64,000 bases of DNA from Acidobacteriota bacterium (GCA_019347945.1 JAHWKK010000005.1:62001-126000); one strand, 5' to 3'; counted from the stretch's first letter, positions 16,343 through 25,706 are shown. Numbers and translations: made by a program. Notes: generated by a model from the sequence alone, not told the origin.

Positions 16343-17523
16343 CAGCCCCCGACGATGATGCGGCAGAGGTGTCCGGTCAGGATCGCGAAGTAGTTGCCGA
16401 CCGCGTACCCGATGAGCGCCATCAGAATCGAGACAGGGACGAGGCTTTCACGATGATAAGCGGCAACGACAGGAGCCGACGCCGCTCCGCCGATGTTGGC
16501 TGCCGACGCGATCGCTGCCGTATGGACGTCGACCTTGAAGATGTACGCGCCCATAAGACAGAAGAGGCCGTGAATGATGATCCATATCAGAGCGCCGAGA
16601 AGGAACCACGGGGCATCTCCGAGGTCGGCGAGATTCGCCCCCGCACCCATGACCGCCACGAAGAGGTAGACGATCGCCATCGCAACGTCGTGCGTGCTCG
16701 GTATCGCTCGCGCAGGTGTGAGGGAGAGCAGAATGCCGAATGTCGTGAAAAGCAGCACGCGCCACGTCGACGTCGACGTTACCTCGGTCACCGGCAGCAT
16801 CGGTGCGATCCACTCCGAAATGCCGAGAACCGTCAGCGCGATCGCCGCCATGTAGAGAAAGTGGCGCATCTCGACCGGCGTTGCTTCGACCTTCTCGGAC
16901 TCGATCTGCGCTTCCATCCTCTCGAGGCGGCTTTCGTCAACTCCCGTCCACCTGTTGAACTTTTCTGCGAATCCCTTTGATGCGAGCAGCAGCGGCAGCC
17001 AGATCACATAGATCGCGTTGTCCGCGATGATCGCGAGCCCGAAGATTCCATCCGGTGTCTCGAGAGCAGCCTTGGTCGCCGCCATGTTCCCCGTACCGCC
17101 GATCCACGAACCCGCCAGCGCTCCGAATCCCGTCCACGCGTCAGGACTGAGATTCGTGTGGACGATGAGATAGGCGATCGGCGCTCCGACGACGACGCCG
17201 AGCGTTCCCATCAGCATCACCAGCACACCCTTCCCCATGATCCTTACTGCCGCAGCGACATTGACTCCGACCAGAAGCAGCGTAATGAAGACCGGGAGAC
17301 CGTACGTGCGCACGAGCCCGTAGCCGGGCGAGGAGCTCGGGATCACACCCGTATTGCTCAGCAGAACCGGGATCGAATAGATCCAGAGAAGCGGTGGAAG
17401 GAAATTGAACATCCTCCATCCGGATCGCTTTTCGAGCCAGAAGAAGAAGGCGCAGAGTCCCGCGAGAACCGCGAGGACAGCACCGGGGGACGTGATCAGG
17501 GCTGACGCCGCGGTCTCTTCCAT
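16342..17523 (-). CDS. DUF819 family membrane protein
   Basis: 393-residue integral membrane protein with about ten hydrophobic segments and the DUF819 blocks GFGALAGSWIGGTGNMAATK (about 132-151) and ASAANIGGAASAPVVAAYH near the C-terminus. Glycine-rich re-entrant sequences of this kind are found in sodium-coupled transporters, so a transporter role is inferred. It is first in a co-directional set with the glycosyltransferase and hutH, so an amino-acid or related substrate is possible. A heptamer tract lies 13 bp before the ATG. Confidence 0.85.
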   Translation of the reverse strand: MEETAASALITSPGAVLAVLAGLCAFFFWLEKRSGWRMFNFLPPLLWIYSIPVLLSNTGVIPSSSPGYGLVRTYGLPVFITLLLVGVNVAAAVRIMGKGVLVMLMGTLGVVVGAPIAYLIVHTNLSPDAWTGFGALAGSWIGGTGNMAATKAALETPDGIFGLAIIADNAIYVIWLPLLLASKGFAEKFNRWTGVDESRLERMEAQIESEKVEATPVEMRHFLYMAAIALTVLGISEWIAPMLPVTEVTSTSTWRVLLFTTFGILLSLTPARAIPSTHDVAMAIVYLFVAVMGAGANLADLGDAPWFLLGALIWIIIHGLFCLMGAYIFKVDVHTAAIASAANIGGAASAPVVAAYHRESLVPVSILMALIGYAVGNYFAILTGHLCRIIVGG

Positions 17524-17535
17524 CGGGCAATGATA

Positions 17536-17570
17536 AGGCAGGAGGCAGGAGGCAGGAATCAGGATTCAGT
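17536..17570. repeat. Heptamer tract (AGGCAGG)n
   Basis: Five period-7 units (AGGCAGG three times, AATCAGG, ATTCAGT) immediately upstream of the DUF819 gene. The rest of the 17524-17814 gap has no supported gene. Confidence 0.8.
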
Positions 17571-17780
17571 AGAACCGGGCATCGGGGGTCGGGGCTCCAG
17601 CCCGTGGGGGGTCGCGCAGAATCCAGGAAACTGACCTGAATCCAGACGGCTTCTCATCCGGAGCCATCGCTATATTCCGGTGAGGCGGAAATGACAACCG
17701 CAGCCCAGAAAAGTCGTCCATGCTCAAACGACGTCATCCCTGGTAGGTGGTCGGCGGGAAAGCGAGGGACCGCGCTTTCC

Positions 17781-17815
17781 TGAATCCTGAATCCTGAATC
17801 CTGTCTCCTGTCTCT
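17781..17815. repeat. Heptamer tract abutting the kinase stop codon
   Basis: CTGAATC three times then CTGTCTC twice, in exact 7-bp register. The last base is the first base of the stop codon of the Ser/Thr kinase gene. Confidence 0.85.
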
Positions 17816-19749
17816 CAAAGACGCCGGGCGATGGCAGCTGCCAGCTTTCTAACGACTTTCTCCGCTTCCCGGTCGGCGCTGAGTGAGGTGTACTCGATCG
17901 TTTCGGAGGCGGAAGCTCCGAGCGGCCGTCCGGTGGCCACGTCGTACACGGTGACGTTGATTCGCGAGCTGTACGCGGTGTCGGTACGCCCCATGTAGCG
18001 GAGCTGCCGTTCGCCCGCCGGATCGATCCGGACGACGATCATCCTTCTCAGCCCCCCCTTCTCGAAAGCGTCGAGAAGCTCTCCGGTCGACGCATCACGC
18101 CGCACCAGATCTTCGGTCGCCGGCAGCGTCGCCGCGTCGTAGATCGGCGCATCCGAGCTCGAAAGCCGCTGGGTCATCAGTGAGGAAACGACGGGGACCA
18201 GCGCGGCGTCGCCGGTCACGACGATTCCTGCGCCCTCGAGTGAACGAGGCGGCGGGGCCGGCTCCCGCTCGGCCACGCGCGGCTGAGAAGTCTGGCTCGC
18301 CGGTCGCGGCTCCCGCGGAGATGCGACCGCTGCAGCTTCGCCCCGATCATCGGACTCGCCACCGGCCCGAAGCGGTTCACTTCGAGTTTCAGCCGGTGCA
18401 ATCTCTTCGATCCGGCTCGTCGCACCGTAGTCTGTGCCGCTCTCCACCGGCTGCGTTGCCGTCCCGGGGAGATCCGAGCCTGGTACCAGAACTCCTTCGG
18501 TCGAATCCGCAACGGTCTCCCGGGTCGCCGGATCATCGGCAGAGCTCCGTCCGCCGAGACCGTACCAGGCAGCCAGCCCGAGGGCACCGAAAAGAAGGAA
18601 GAGGAGAAGTGCGGCGATCCAGATCCCGCGTCGCGACCGGGCCGGCCGGCCCGTCGCTCCCGGTGGTGGAGGCGGCGGAAGATCGTGCCTCGTCGGCGCG
18701 GTCTCCGCGGTTCGCAGATCCGGCTGGGTCGTTGCCGCCGATCCCGCGACGACTCCGGGAGCCGTCGGAGCCAGCGAAGACTCGCCCTGCCCATGGGATC
18801 CGGCGTCCCCCTGCACGTCGAGATTCGTCGTCTCGCTCTCCGCTCCGAGGACGACGGTCGGATCGTTCGTACCGGCGGAAGCGCGAGGAACGGCGGCCAG
18901 CGTCGTCAGACCTTTCATCAGCGAGCGAACGCTCTGCCCCTCGAGATAGTCCTCGAGATCCTCGACGAGCTCATGCGCGCTCTGGTAGCGTTGATCGCGT
19001 TCCTTCTCGATCATCTTCGTGAGAATCGCGCGCGCCTTGTCGTCGACATCCGGGTTGAGAGTCGAGACGTCCGGAGGATCCTCGTCGAGGATCTGGCGGA
19101 TCAGCATGATCGGACTCTCCGATCGAAATGGTGCGCGCCCGGTCAGCATCTCGTACCAGCTCACTCCGAGCGCGTAGATGTCGGTCCTGTGATCCGCCTG
19201 TTCGCCGCGACACTGTTCCGGCGCCAGGTATCCCGGCGTTCCCATCAGCATGCCGGTTGCGGTCAGCTTCGCGTCCGTTGAGGACGGAAGCGCCAGACCG
19301 AAGTCGGCGATCTTGACGGTGCCGCGCCGGTCGAGCATCAGATTCGCCGGCTTGATGTCGCGATGGATGATCCCCTCGTCGTGCGCTGCCGCCAGGCCTC
19401 TGGCCGCCTGCAGGATGATCTGCGCTCCCAGAGGATTGTCGATCTTCCCCTTCTCGTTGACGATCGAATCGATCGACTTCCCTTCTACGTACTCCATGAC
19501 GAAGTAATGCGTCCCTTCGTCCTCGCCGATGAAGAAAATCTGAACGATGTTGGGGTGGGACAGTCTCGCCGCCGACTGCGCCTCACGCTTGAAGCGCGAG
19601 AGAAATGTCGGATCTTCGACCAGGTGGTCTCCGAGGACCTTGATAGCGACGAAGCGGTTGAGCGAAGCTTCGTGACCCTTGTAGACGACACCCATGCCAC
19701 CGCGGCCGAGCTTCGAAACAACTTCGTAGTGTCCGATTCTCTTCTGCAT
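17815..19749 (-). CDS. Membrane-anchored Ser/Thr protein kinase
   Basis: 644-residue PknB-type kinase. The catalytic domain (about 5-275) shows the Gly loop LGRGGMGVVYKG, AIKVLG lysine, HRDIKPANLMLD catalytic loop, DFG and the LAPEQCRGEQADHRTDIYAL substrate region. A Pro/Ala/Ser-rich linker follows, with one membrane helix (IWIAALLLFLLFGALGLAAW, about 375-395) and a periplasmic domain of about 220 residues. The end of that domain (INVTVYDVATGRPLGASASE) resembles CsgG/LpoB-type folds. ATG 19749 was chosen because AGAGG lies 6 bases upstream. Divergent from the CsgG-like gene. Confidence 0.88.
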   Translation of the reverse strand: MQKRIGHYEVVSKLGRGGMGVVYKGHEASLNRFVAIKVLGDHLVEDPTFLSRFKREAQSAARLSHPNIVQIFFIGEDEGTHYFVMEYVEGKSIDSIVNEKGKIDNPLGAQIILQAARGLAAAHDEGIIHRDIKPANLMLDRRGTVKIADFGLALPSSTDAKLTATGMLMGTPGYLAPEQCRGEQADHRTDIYALGVSWYEMLTGRAPFRSESPIMLIRQILDEDPPDVSTLNPDVDDKARAILTKMIEKERDQRYQSAHELVEDLEDYLEGQSVRSLMKGLTTLAAVPRASAGTNDPTVVLGAESETTNLDVQGDAGSHGQGESSLAPTAPGVVAGSAATTQPDLRTAETAPTRHDLPPPPPPGATGRPARSRRGIWIAALLLFLLFGALGLAAWYGLGGRSSADDPATRETVADSTEGVLVPGSDLPGTATQPVESGTDYGATSRIEEIAPAETRSEPLRAGGESDDRGEAAAVASPREPRPASQTSQPRVAEREPAPPPRSLEGAGIVVTGDAALVPVVSSLMTQRLSSSDAPIYDAATLPATEDLVRRDASTGELLDAFEKGGLRRMIVVRIDPAGERQLRYMGRTDTAYSSRINVTVYDVATGRPLGASASETIEYTSLSADREAEKVVRKLAAAIARRL

Positions 19750-19939
19750 TTTCATCCTCTCGGGGCCTCGTCGGTCGTCCATCGGGTGCCGGATCGAGCC
19801 GGGCTCGCCGTTGATGATACCGCGACGGTCCAGCCTCGACCGGTTCCGCACCGGTTCGAACTATCCGGGAAGGTTGGAGCCCGCTTCTCCGTTTGAAGTA
19901 CTCGTCCGGAGTCACGCAAACCGATCGGAGGATTCGTCC

Positions 19940-20845
19940 ATGAGAAAAACCATTCTGTCCGCCCTGTGCCTGTTGATCGCCTCATCCGTGCTCGCCGCCG
20001 ACGACAAGGGCGGCCTCCGCTACACGGTGAGTGTCGCCAAGTTCGACAACCAGGCGGGTTATTCATCGCAGTGGGATCTCGGTGATGCATGGGCCGCGGT
20101 GCTGACCGACGCTCTCAACGAGACCGGACGCTTCATCGTCCTCGGGGAGACCGACATGCGGCAGGCCGCCATGGACGAGCAGGACTTTGCGGCTTCCGGC
20201 CGAACCGCCGGCGGCAACAAAGCACCAGCAACCGGCCAGATGACCCCCGCGCAGATCCTCGTCAAGGGAGCCATCACCCACGTCGAGGACAATTCCGCGG
20301 GCGGTGGCGGCGGAATCTCGATCAAGGGGATTCGAGTAGGCGCACGCGGCGGCAAGGCCGAGATCAACACGACGCTCTACATGGTCGATACCTCCACCGG
20401 CCAGGTGCTCGCCTCGAAGAGCGTCGTCGGTGAAGCAGGCTCACGCGGTCTCCGAGTCGGTGTCAACCGGCATTTCGCCGGTGATTTCGATGCCTTCAGC
20501 AACGACAACGTCGGCAAGGCGGTCCTCGCCTCCGTCGAAGACGCTGTCGACTGGATGATCTCCGAGCTTCCGAACATGAAGTGGAACGGCACCGTCGTCA
20601 TGAACCGTGACGGGAAGATCTACATCAACCGTGGCGAGCGCGAGGGCGTGAAGGTGGGCCAGGAATTCGTCATCGGTGAATCCGAGGTCATCCGCGACCC
20701 CGACACCGGCGAGGTGCTCGACGAGATCATGGACGAGATCGCACGAATCCGCGTCGAAAGCGTCCGGGAAAAACTCTCGATCGCCTCGGTGATCTCCGGC
20801 AACGCCGACGAGATCGGTCAGGGAATGACGATACAGACACCGTAA
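19940..20845 (+). CDS. CsgG-family secreted protein
   Basis: 301-residue protein with a signal peptide cleaved after VLA (about 20); there is no lipobox cysteine, unlike curli secretin CsgG. The CsgG-type domain (about 25-215) has VSVAKFDNQAGYSSQWDLG, a nucleotide-fold-like FIVLGETDMRQA and AQILVKGAITHVED. The C-terminal part (about 220-301), with NRGEREGVKVGQEFVIGE, resembles a small beta-barrel found in such proteins. A GGAGG site lies 8 bases before the ATG. Function unknown; envelope-localised. Divergent partner of the kinase, whose periplasmic domain may be related. Confidence 0.82.
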   Translation: MRKTILSALCLLIASSVLAADDKGGLRYTVSVAKFDNQAGYSSQWDLGDAWAAVLTDALNETGRFIVLGETDMRQAAMDEQDFAASGRTAGGNKAPATGQMTPAQILVKGAITHVEDNSAGGGGGISIKGIRVGARGGKAEINTTLYMVDTSTGQVLASKSVVGEAGSRGLRVGVNRHFAGDFDAFSNDNVGKAVLASVEDAVDWMISELPNMKWNGTVVMNRDGKIYINRGEREGVKVGQEFVIGESEVIRDPDTGEVLDEIMDEIARIRVESVREKLSIASVISGNADEIGQGMTIQTP

Positions 20846-20940
20846 GAAGCGGCGTCGGGTCGTAAGAAAAAGGGTCGAGTCGTAAGAAGCGAGACAGATT
20901 CGTAAGAAACGGAGTCTGGTCGTAAGAAAGTATGCTGGCG
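20841..20940. repeat. Five 20-bp tandem repeats, iteron-like
   Basis: Units start at 20841, 20861, 20881, 20901 and 20921, each opening with the invariant octamer CGTAAGAA and followed by about 12 degenerate bases (often GGNGTCNGGT). The first unit contains the stop codon of the CsgG-like gene. The spacing is exactly two helical turns. No open frame runs through it on the plus strand. Confidence 0.85.
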
Positions 20941-21004
20941 CCGCCTTTCGGCTCCCCATCTGCGTCAGATTCGAAGCGCGCCCGACACGATCTCCGGGCG
21001 TGTT

Positions 21005-21665
21005 CGATTCTGTCGCCCGCTGAAGCGGGCTCCACATTTTGAGGTGCCGCGCTCCTGTCCCCCGGCTGAAGCCGGGGGCTAAGACCTGGCGCCGCCTTTC
21101 GGCGGCTTGGCGGCTTCGTCGATTCAGCGAGTTGGAGACGATCTGCCCGATGCGTCAGGTTCTGTCACCCGCGCTCCGGCCGAAAACGTGCAGATCAGCC
21201 CGCGCCCCGGTCGAACGGCCGACCGGCCATCTTCGAGGTTGAATCTCCGCAGGAACGTTCTCTCCGATGAGCCCGCGTCAGCGGGCGAAAGACCTTAGCC
21301 CCCGGCTTCAGCCGGGGGATAGTTGTGCTCCATTAAGAAATGTCGAGCCCGCTTCAGCGGGCGAAAGAACCTCGACCCCCTCAAAGACGTTCAGTCTCGC
21401 GAGATCTCCACTTTGCATCAGCCCGCTCTGCGGGCGAAAGACCTTAGCCCCCGGCTTCAGCCGGGGGATAGTTGTGCTCCACTAAGAAATGTCGAGCCCG
21501 CTTCAGCGGGCGTCAGCAGGTCGACCGCTCGAAGAGGCTCATCTCGCGAGATCTCCACTTCGGTCAGCCCGCACCGCGGGCGAAAGACCTTAGCCCCCGG
21601 CTTCAGCCGGGGGATAGTTGTGCTCCATTAAGAAATGTCGAGCCCGCTTCAGCGGGCGACAGATT
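21005..21665. repeat. REP-like hairpin cluster A with triple tandem unit
   Basis: It begins with three hairpins: GCCCGC-TGAA-GCGGGC (21015-21030), CCCCCGGC-TGAA-GCCGGGGG (21059-21078) and GCCGCC-TTTC-GGCGGC (21091-21106). CTGTC or CTGGC flanks or just overlaps the 5' end of each stem. The same elements then recur in reverse orientation as a 146-151 bp direct repeat (21270-21420, 21421-21565, partial 21566-21665). The whole 20846-21679 gap lacks a supported gene. Confidence 0.85.
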
Positions 21666-21679
21666 TTCGCTGACCCCGG

Positions 21680-23605
21680 GTGCCGCCCCGAAATTATCCC
21701 GCGCGCGAACCGGTAGCGGGCTACGTGCGCACCGGCGAACGAATACCCCGAAGGCTCCGATCGCAGGAAGAGAAGCGTCCGCTCGACCGCGGCGAGGTCT
21801 GGCGCGAGGCGAGAGCGATCATCTGGGAGCGGCGGGGGCGCCTCGCCATCGGTTTCGTCGTTCTCATCATTGGACGTCTCGCCGGACTGGTCCTTCCCGC
21901 CAGCTCGAAATGGATCATCGACGAGGTCATCGGCAGACAGCGCTTCGAGCTCCTCTACCCGATCGCAATCGCCGCCGGAGTCGCCACCATCATCCAGGCC
22001 CTCAGCGGATTCGGACTCTCCCAGATCCTCGGTGTCACCGCGCAACACTCGATCACCGAGATGCGGAAGGCGGTGCAGCGACACGTGATCCGGCTCCCCA
22101 CGGCGACCTTCGACTCGACGAAGTCGGGCGTGCTGATCTCGCGCATCATGAGCGACGCGGAAGGGCTGCGAAATCTCGTCGGGACGGGTCTGGTGCAGCT
22201 CTTCGGCGGCTCGCTCACCGCGGCGATCGCCATCGGGGTCCTCTTCTGGCTGAACGCGCGGATCACCCTCGTGATGATCGTCACGATGGGGGCTTTCGCC
22301 GTTCTCATGGCCTTCGTCTTCCGAAGCGTCCGCCCGATCTTCCGGGAACGCGGCGCCATCAACGCCGATGTCACCGGAAGGCTCGCCGAAACGCTCGGAG
22401 GAATCCGGGTCGTCAAATCGTACGTCGCCGAGCCGCGGGAGGACGAGATCTTCTCCAGGGGAGTCGACAACCTCTTCGACAACGTGAAGAAGTCGATCAC
22501 GGCGATCTCCGCGACCAACGCCGCCACGACCATCCTCTTCGGGATCGCCGGAATCATCATGATGGTGATGGGGAGCCGCGCCATTCTGGCAGGCGAGATG
22601 ACACTCGGCGACCTGACGATGTTCATCATCTTCACCGGCATGGCAGCGGGACCGATCATCCAGATGGCGTCGATCGGCACGCAGATCACCGAGGCCTTCG
22701 CCGGGCTCGATCGGATCCGGGAGATCCGGCGCGAGCCTATCGAGCGTGACGCGGAGGATACCGTCACGGTCGACACGATCCGGGGCGACATCGAGTTCCG
22801 CAACGTCTGGTTCGAGTACGAACCGGACAAGCCGGTTCTGCGCGACGTATCGTTCGTCGCACCCGCCGGAACGACCACCGCGCTCGTCGGCCCGAGCGGC
22901 TCGGGCAAGAGCACGCTCATCGGTCTGGTCATGACGTTCAATCAGCCGAAGGAGGGGACGATCCTCGTCGACGGAATCGACCTTTCGACTCTCTCGCTCA
23001 GCCGTTATCGAAGCCGGCTCGGCATCGTCCTCCAGGAAAACTTCCTCTTCGACGGATCAGTGCTCGACAATATCCGCTACGGCAGACCGGATGCCTCGGT
23101 CGAAGAGGTGAAGCGGGTCGCCCGGATCGCCCACGTGGATGAATTCGTCGAACCCCTCGAAGAGGGCTACGACTCGATCGTCGGCGAGCGCGGCATCAAG
23201 CTCTCCGGCGGCCAGCGGCAGAGGATCGCGATCGCCCGCGCCATCCTCGCCGATCCGACGATTCTGATCCTCGACGAGGCAACCTCGAGCCTCGATTCGG
23301 AGAGCGAGGCGAAGATCCAGGATGGTCTCCGGTCGCTGCGACGGGGGCGGACGACCTTCGTCATCGCGCACCGGCTCTCCACGATCCGCAGCGCCGACCA
23401 GATTCTCGTCCTCGAGGAAGGCCGCGTCGTCGAACGGGGGACGCACGCCGAGCTGATGGCTCTCGACGGCCGCTACCGCACGCTGCACGATACGCAGTAC
23501 TCGCTCGAGACCGATCGATTCGTTAACCCGGGCGAGGAGCTCGGCGAGCACGAGCCGGAGACCGAACCCATCCCCTCGAAGCTCGTCGGCGAACGCGACC
23601 TCTGA
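21680..23605 (+). CDS. ABC exporter, fused permease and ATPase
   Basis: 641-residue half-transporter of the multidrug/lipid exporter type. Residues about 50-345 form six membrane helices; about 380-610 are the ATPase, with Walker A VGPSGSGKSTL, signature LSGGQRQRIAIARAIL, Walker B ILILDEATS and the H-loop IAHRLSTI. It should work as a dimer exporting lipids, peptides or drugs. The GTG at 21680 is the first start after the repeat cluster and lies only 15 bp from it; the true start may be a little downstream. Substrate unknown. Confidence 0.9.
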   Translation: MPPRNYPAREPVAGYVRTGERIPRRLRSQEEKRPLDRGEVWREARAIIWERRGRLAIGFVVLIIGRLAGLVLPASSKWIIDEVIGRQRFELLYPIAIAAGVATIIQALSGFGLSQILGVTAQHSITEMRKAVQRHVIRLPTATFDSTKSGVLISRIMSDAEGLRNLVGTGLVQLFGGSLTAAIAIGVLFWLNARITLVMIVTMGAFAVLMAFVFRSVRPIFRERGAINADVTGRLAETLGGIRVVKSYVAEPREDEIFSRGVDNLFDNVKKSITAISATNAATTILFGIAGIIMMVMGSRAILAGEMTLGDLTMFIIFTGMAAGPIIQMASIGTQITEAFAGLDRIREIRREPIERDAEDTVTVDTIRGDIEFRNVWFEYEPDKPVLRDVSFVAPAGTTTALVGPSGSGKSTLIGLVMTFNQPKEGTILVDGIDLSTLSLSRYRSRLGIVLQENFLFDGSVLDNIRYGRPDASVEEVKRVARIAHVDEFVEPLEEGYDSIVGERGIKLSGGQRQRIAIARAILADPTILILDEATSSLDSESEAKIQDGLRSLRRGRTTFVIAHRLSTIRSADQILVLEEGRVVERGTHAELMALDGRYRTLHDTQYSLETDRFVNPGEELGEHEPETEPIPSKLVGERDL

Positions 23606-23781
23606 GCTGTAAGCCGAAGACCGACCTCGATCACTGGGCGTAGAAGGCTTCGAACCCCCGAAGCAGCTCCCACAGGTCACCTTCAAGGAAACCTCGAAAG
23701 GCGAATGCATGCTGACGATCCCGATCCCGACGCTGCGCGCCGCCGGGCTGCTCCGAATTCGTTATGATCATCATCAGCGCC

Positions 23782-25119
23782 ATGAAAAAACTACTTCTTC
23801 CTCTCCTTTTTCTTTTTCTTGGCTGCACGGCGGACGCGCCCTCCTCGACTGCTTCGCCGTCCCCGGATGAAGGATCAGGCGTGCTGGCCATCCGCAATGT
23901 CTCGGTAATTCCGATGACCGACGAGGGGGAACGCCTCATCGAGAACCAGACCGTCATCGTGCGCGGTGACCGGATCGAGTCGGCAGGAGCTGATGTCGCG
24001 ATCCCCGCGCGTGCGCAGGTGATCGACGGATCGGGACACTATCTGATTCCGGGGCTCGCTGAGATGCATGGGCACGTTCCACCTCCCACCGCGGAGCCGC
24101 ACATGGTCGAGGACGTCCTCTTTCTCTATGTCGCCAACGGAATCACGACTGTACGAGGAATGCTCGGCGCCCCCGGCCAGCTCGCACTCCGCGAGGCGAC
24201 GCGGTCGGGGTCATTGCTCGGCCCGACTCTCTATCTCGCCGGTCCGAGCTTCAACGGAAACTCGGTCTCCTCTCCCGAGCAGGCCCGGGAGATGGTGGAG
24301 GCACAGCACGCCGAAGGATGGAATCTTCTGAAGGTTCATCCCGGTCTGACGCGTCCCGAGTACGACGCGATGGCGGACACGGCGAACGAGCTCGGGATTC
24401 GTTTCGGCGGGCACGTCCCCTCGGAGGTCGGACTCCGCCACGCCCTCGAAAAGAACCAGGAGACGTTCGATCATCTCGACGGATACATCGAGGCTCTCGA
24501 AACGGTCCCCGTCAGCGACGACGCGATTCGCGAGCTCGCCGAGTCGACTCGGGAGGCGGGAGCGTGGGTGGTTCCGACGATGGCTTTGTGGGAGACGCTT
24601 CTCGGAACCGCTGAGCTCGAAGAGCTGCAGACGTACGACGAGCTTCGCTACGTCCCTTCGGAGGCGATCGATCAGTGGTCCCGCGCCTTCGAAAACCGGC
24701 GGGCGGCACCGGGATACGACGAGGCGGAAGCGCGGCGCATCGCCGCTGACCGCATCCGCGTGCTACGGATTCTCCACGAGGAGGACATTCTCGTTCTGAT
24801 GGGAACCGATGCCCCACAGCAGTTCAGCGTTCCCGGATTCTCGCTCCACCGGGAGCTCGAGTGGATGGCGCGGGCCGGCATGACGCCGTACGACATCCTC
24901 CGAAGCGGCACCCTGAACGTCGGCCGCTACTTCTCGAACGAGGACGAGTTCGGCACCATCGCTCCGGGGCAGCGCGCGGATCTCGTCCTTCTCCGCTCGA
25001 ATCCGCTCGAGGGCCACACGGCGCTGGCCGACATCGAGGGTGTCATGGTTCGCGGCCGGTGGCTCGACCGCGATTTCCTCGACGCGGGTCTCCGGGAGAT
25101 CGACGCGCGTTACGAATGA
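23782..25119 (+). CDS. Amidohydrolase-family lipoprotein
   Basis: 445 residues. The signal peptide ends in the lipobox LFLGC (Cys15), so it is exported and lipid-anchored. The metal-dependent amidohydrolase core runs about 65-410: HxH in AEMHGHVP, a possible Lys ligand in LLKVHPG, histidines in FGGHVPSE and FDHLDGY, and the final Asp in LMGTDAPQ. GTIAPGQRADLVLL closes the small beta sandwich typical of imidazolonepropionase- and prolidase-like members. ATG 23782 was preferred over 23764 because of the signal peptide. Substrate unknown, perhaps a cyclic amide or dipeptide. Confidence 0.88.
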   Translation: MKKLLLPLLFLFLGCTADAPSSTASPSPDEGSGVLAIRNVSVIPMTDEGERLIENQTVIVRGDRIESAGADVAIPARAQVIDGSGHYLIPGLAEMHGHVPPPTAEPHMVEDVLFLYVANGITTVRGMLGAPGQLALREATRSGSLLGPTLYLAGPSFNGNSVSSPEQAREMVEAQHAEGWNLLKVHPGLTRPEYDAMADTANELGIRFGGHVPSEVGLRHALEKNQETFDHLDGYIEALETVPVSDDAIRELAESTREAGAWVVPTMALWETLLGTAELEELQTYDELRYVPSEAIDQWSRAFENRRAAPGYDEAEARRIAADRIRVLRILHEEDILVLMGTDAPQQFSVPGFSLHRELEWMARAGMTPYDILRSGTLNVGRYFSNEDEFGTIAPGQRADLVLLRSNPLEGHTALADIEGVMVRGRWLDRDFLDAGLREIDARYE

Positions 25120-25142
25120 CGTTTCGAGATCTTCAGAACAGA

Positions 25143-25706
25143 TCAGGTCGCAGCCGCTGCGTTTTGCTGCGCCTTCATCACCGAAAAGACGGCAGCCTCC
25201 GCGTCGCCTCCGCCCATCGAAATGAATCCGTGGCCCAGCCCCGAGAGCTTCTCGACCCACGCGATCGTTCCGGTTCGCCGGTCGAGCCCGTAGAGTTTCC
25301 CCGAATTCGCAGCCACGATGCGATCGGAGGAGACGACACGCGCGTGGCTCAGGTTCCCGAGCGACCCGAGGGTCGTCCGCCAGTTCTCCGATCCGGTTGA
25401 AGCGTGCAGGGAAACGACCCGGTTTCCGATCGTCAGAATCACGTCCGAGTCATCTCGTCCCGTGTCCGCGAAGAATATCGCTCCATATCCGGTGCCCTTC
25501 AGCGGATTCTCCCAGAGAACCGACCCGGTCGAAATCCCGATCGCGATCACCTCCCCGCGCGTACCCACCCAGACCCGATCACCGAGGTGCCTGACCGTAG
25601 CGATCGAGCTGCTCCGGATCTTCCGTCGCCAGAGCTCCCGACCAGTCGCCGGTTCGATGGATACGACGTGACCTTTGATTCCGATGATGATTGGACCGCT
25701 CGACAT
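25143..25706 (-). CDS. PQQ-like beta-propeller repeat protein
   Basis: 187 residues with successive propeller-blade motifs: VSIEPATGRELWRRKI, IAIGISTGSVLWENPL, VSLHASTGSENWRTTL and YGLDRRTGTIAWVEKL. Each has the A/S-x-T-G-x-x-x-W signature of PQQ/YncE-type blades. Four blades are too few for a full propeller, so it may oligomerise or be a partial one. No signal peptide. ATG 25706 has GGAGG upstream; the longer frame runs into heptamer repeats. It is convergent with the amidohydrolase gene. Role unknown. Confidence 0.75.
   Translation of the reverse strand: MSSGPIIIGIKGHVVSIEPATGRELWRRKIRSSSIATVRHLGDRVWVGTRGEVIAIGISTGSVLWENPLKGTGYGAIFFADTGRDDSDVILTIGNRVVSLHASTGSENWRTTLGSLGNLSHARVVSSDRIVAANSGKLYGLDRRTGTIAWVEKLSGLGHGFISMGGGDAEAAVFSVMKAQQNAAAAT

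Noticed and set aside
20841-20940. CRISPR or minisatellite coding repeat
   Set aside because: The 20-bp period is not a multiple of three and the repeats are shorter than CRISPR repeats with no spacers; an iteron-like array is a better description.
21015-21106. Rho-independent terminators
   Set aside because: Stems are strong but no T-run follows, and the same hairpins recur in sets in both orientations, so they were classed as REP-like repeats.
21472-22749. 425-codon plus-strand frame in the REP region
   Set aside because: It reads through hairpin repeats and then the wrong frame of the ABC exporter.
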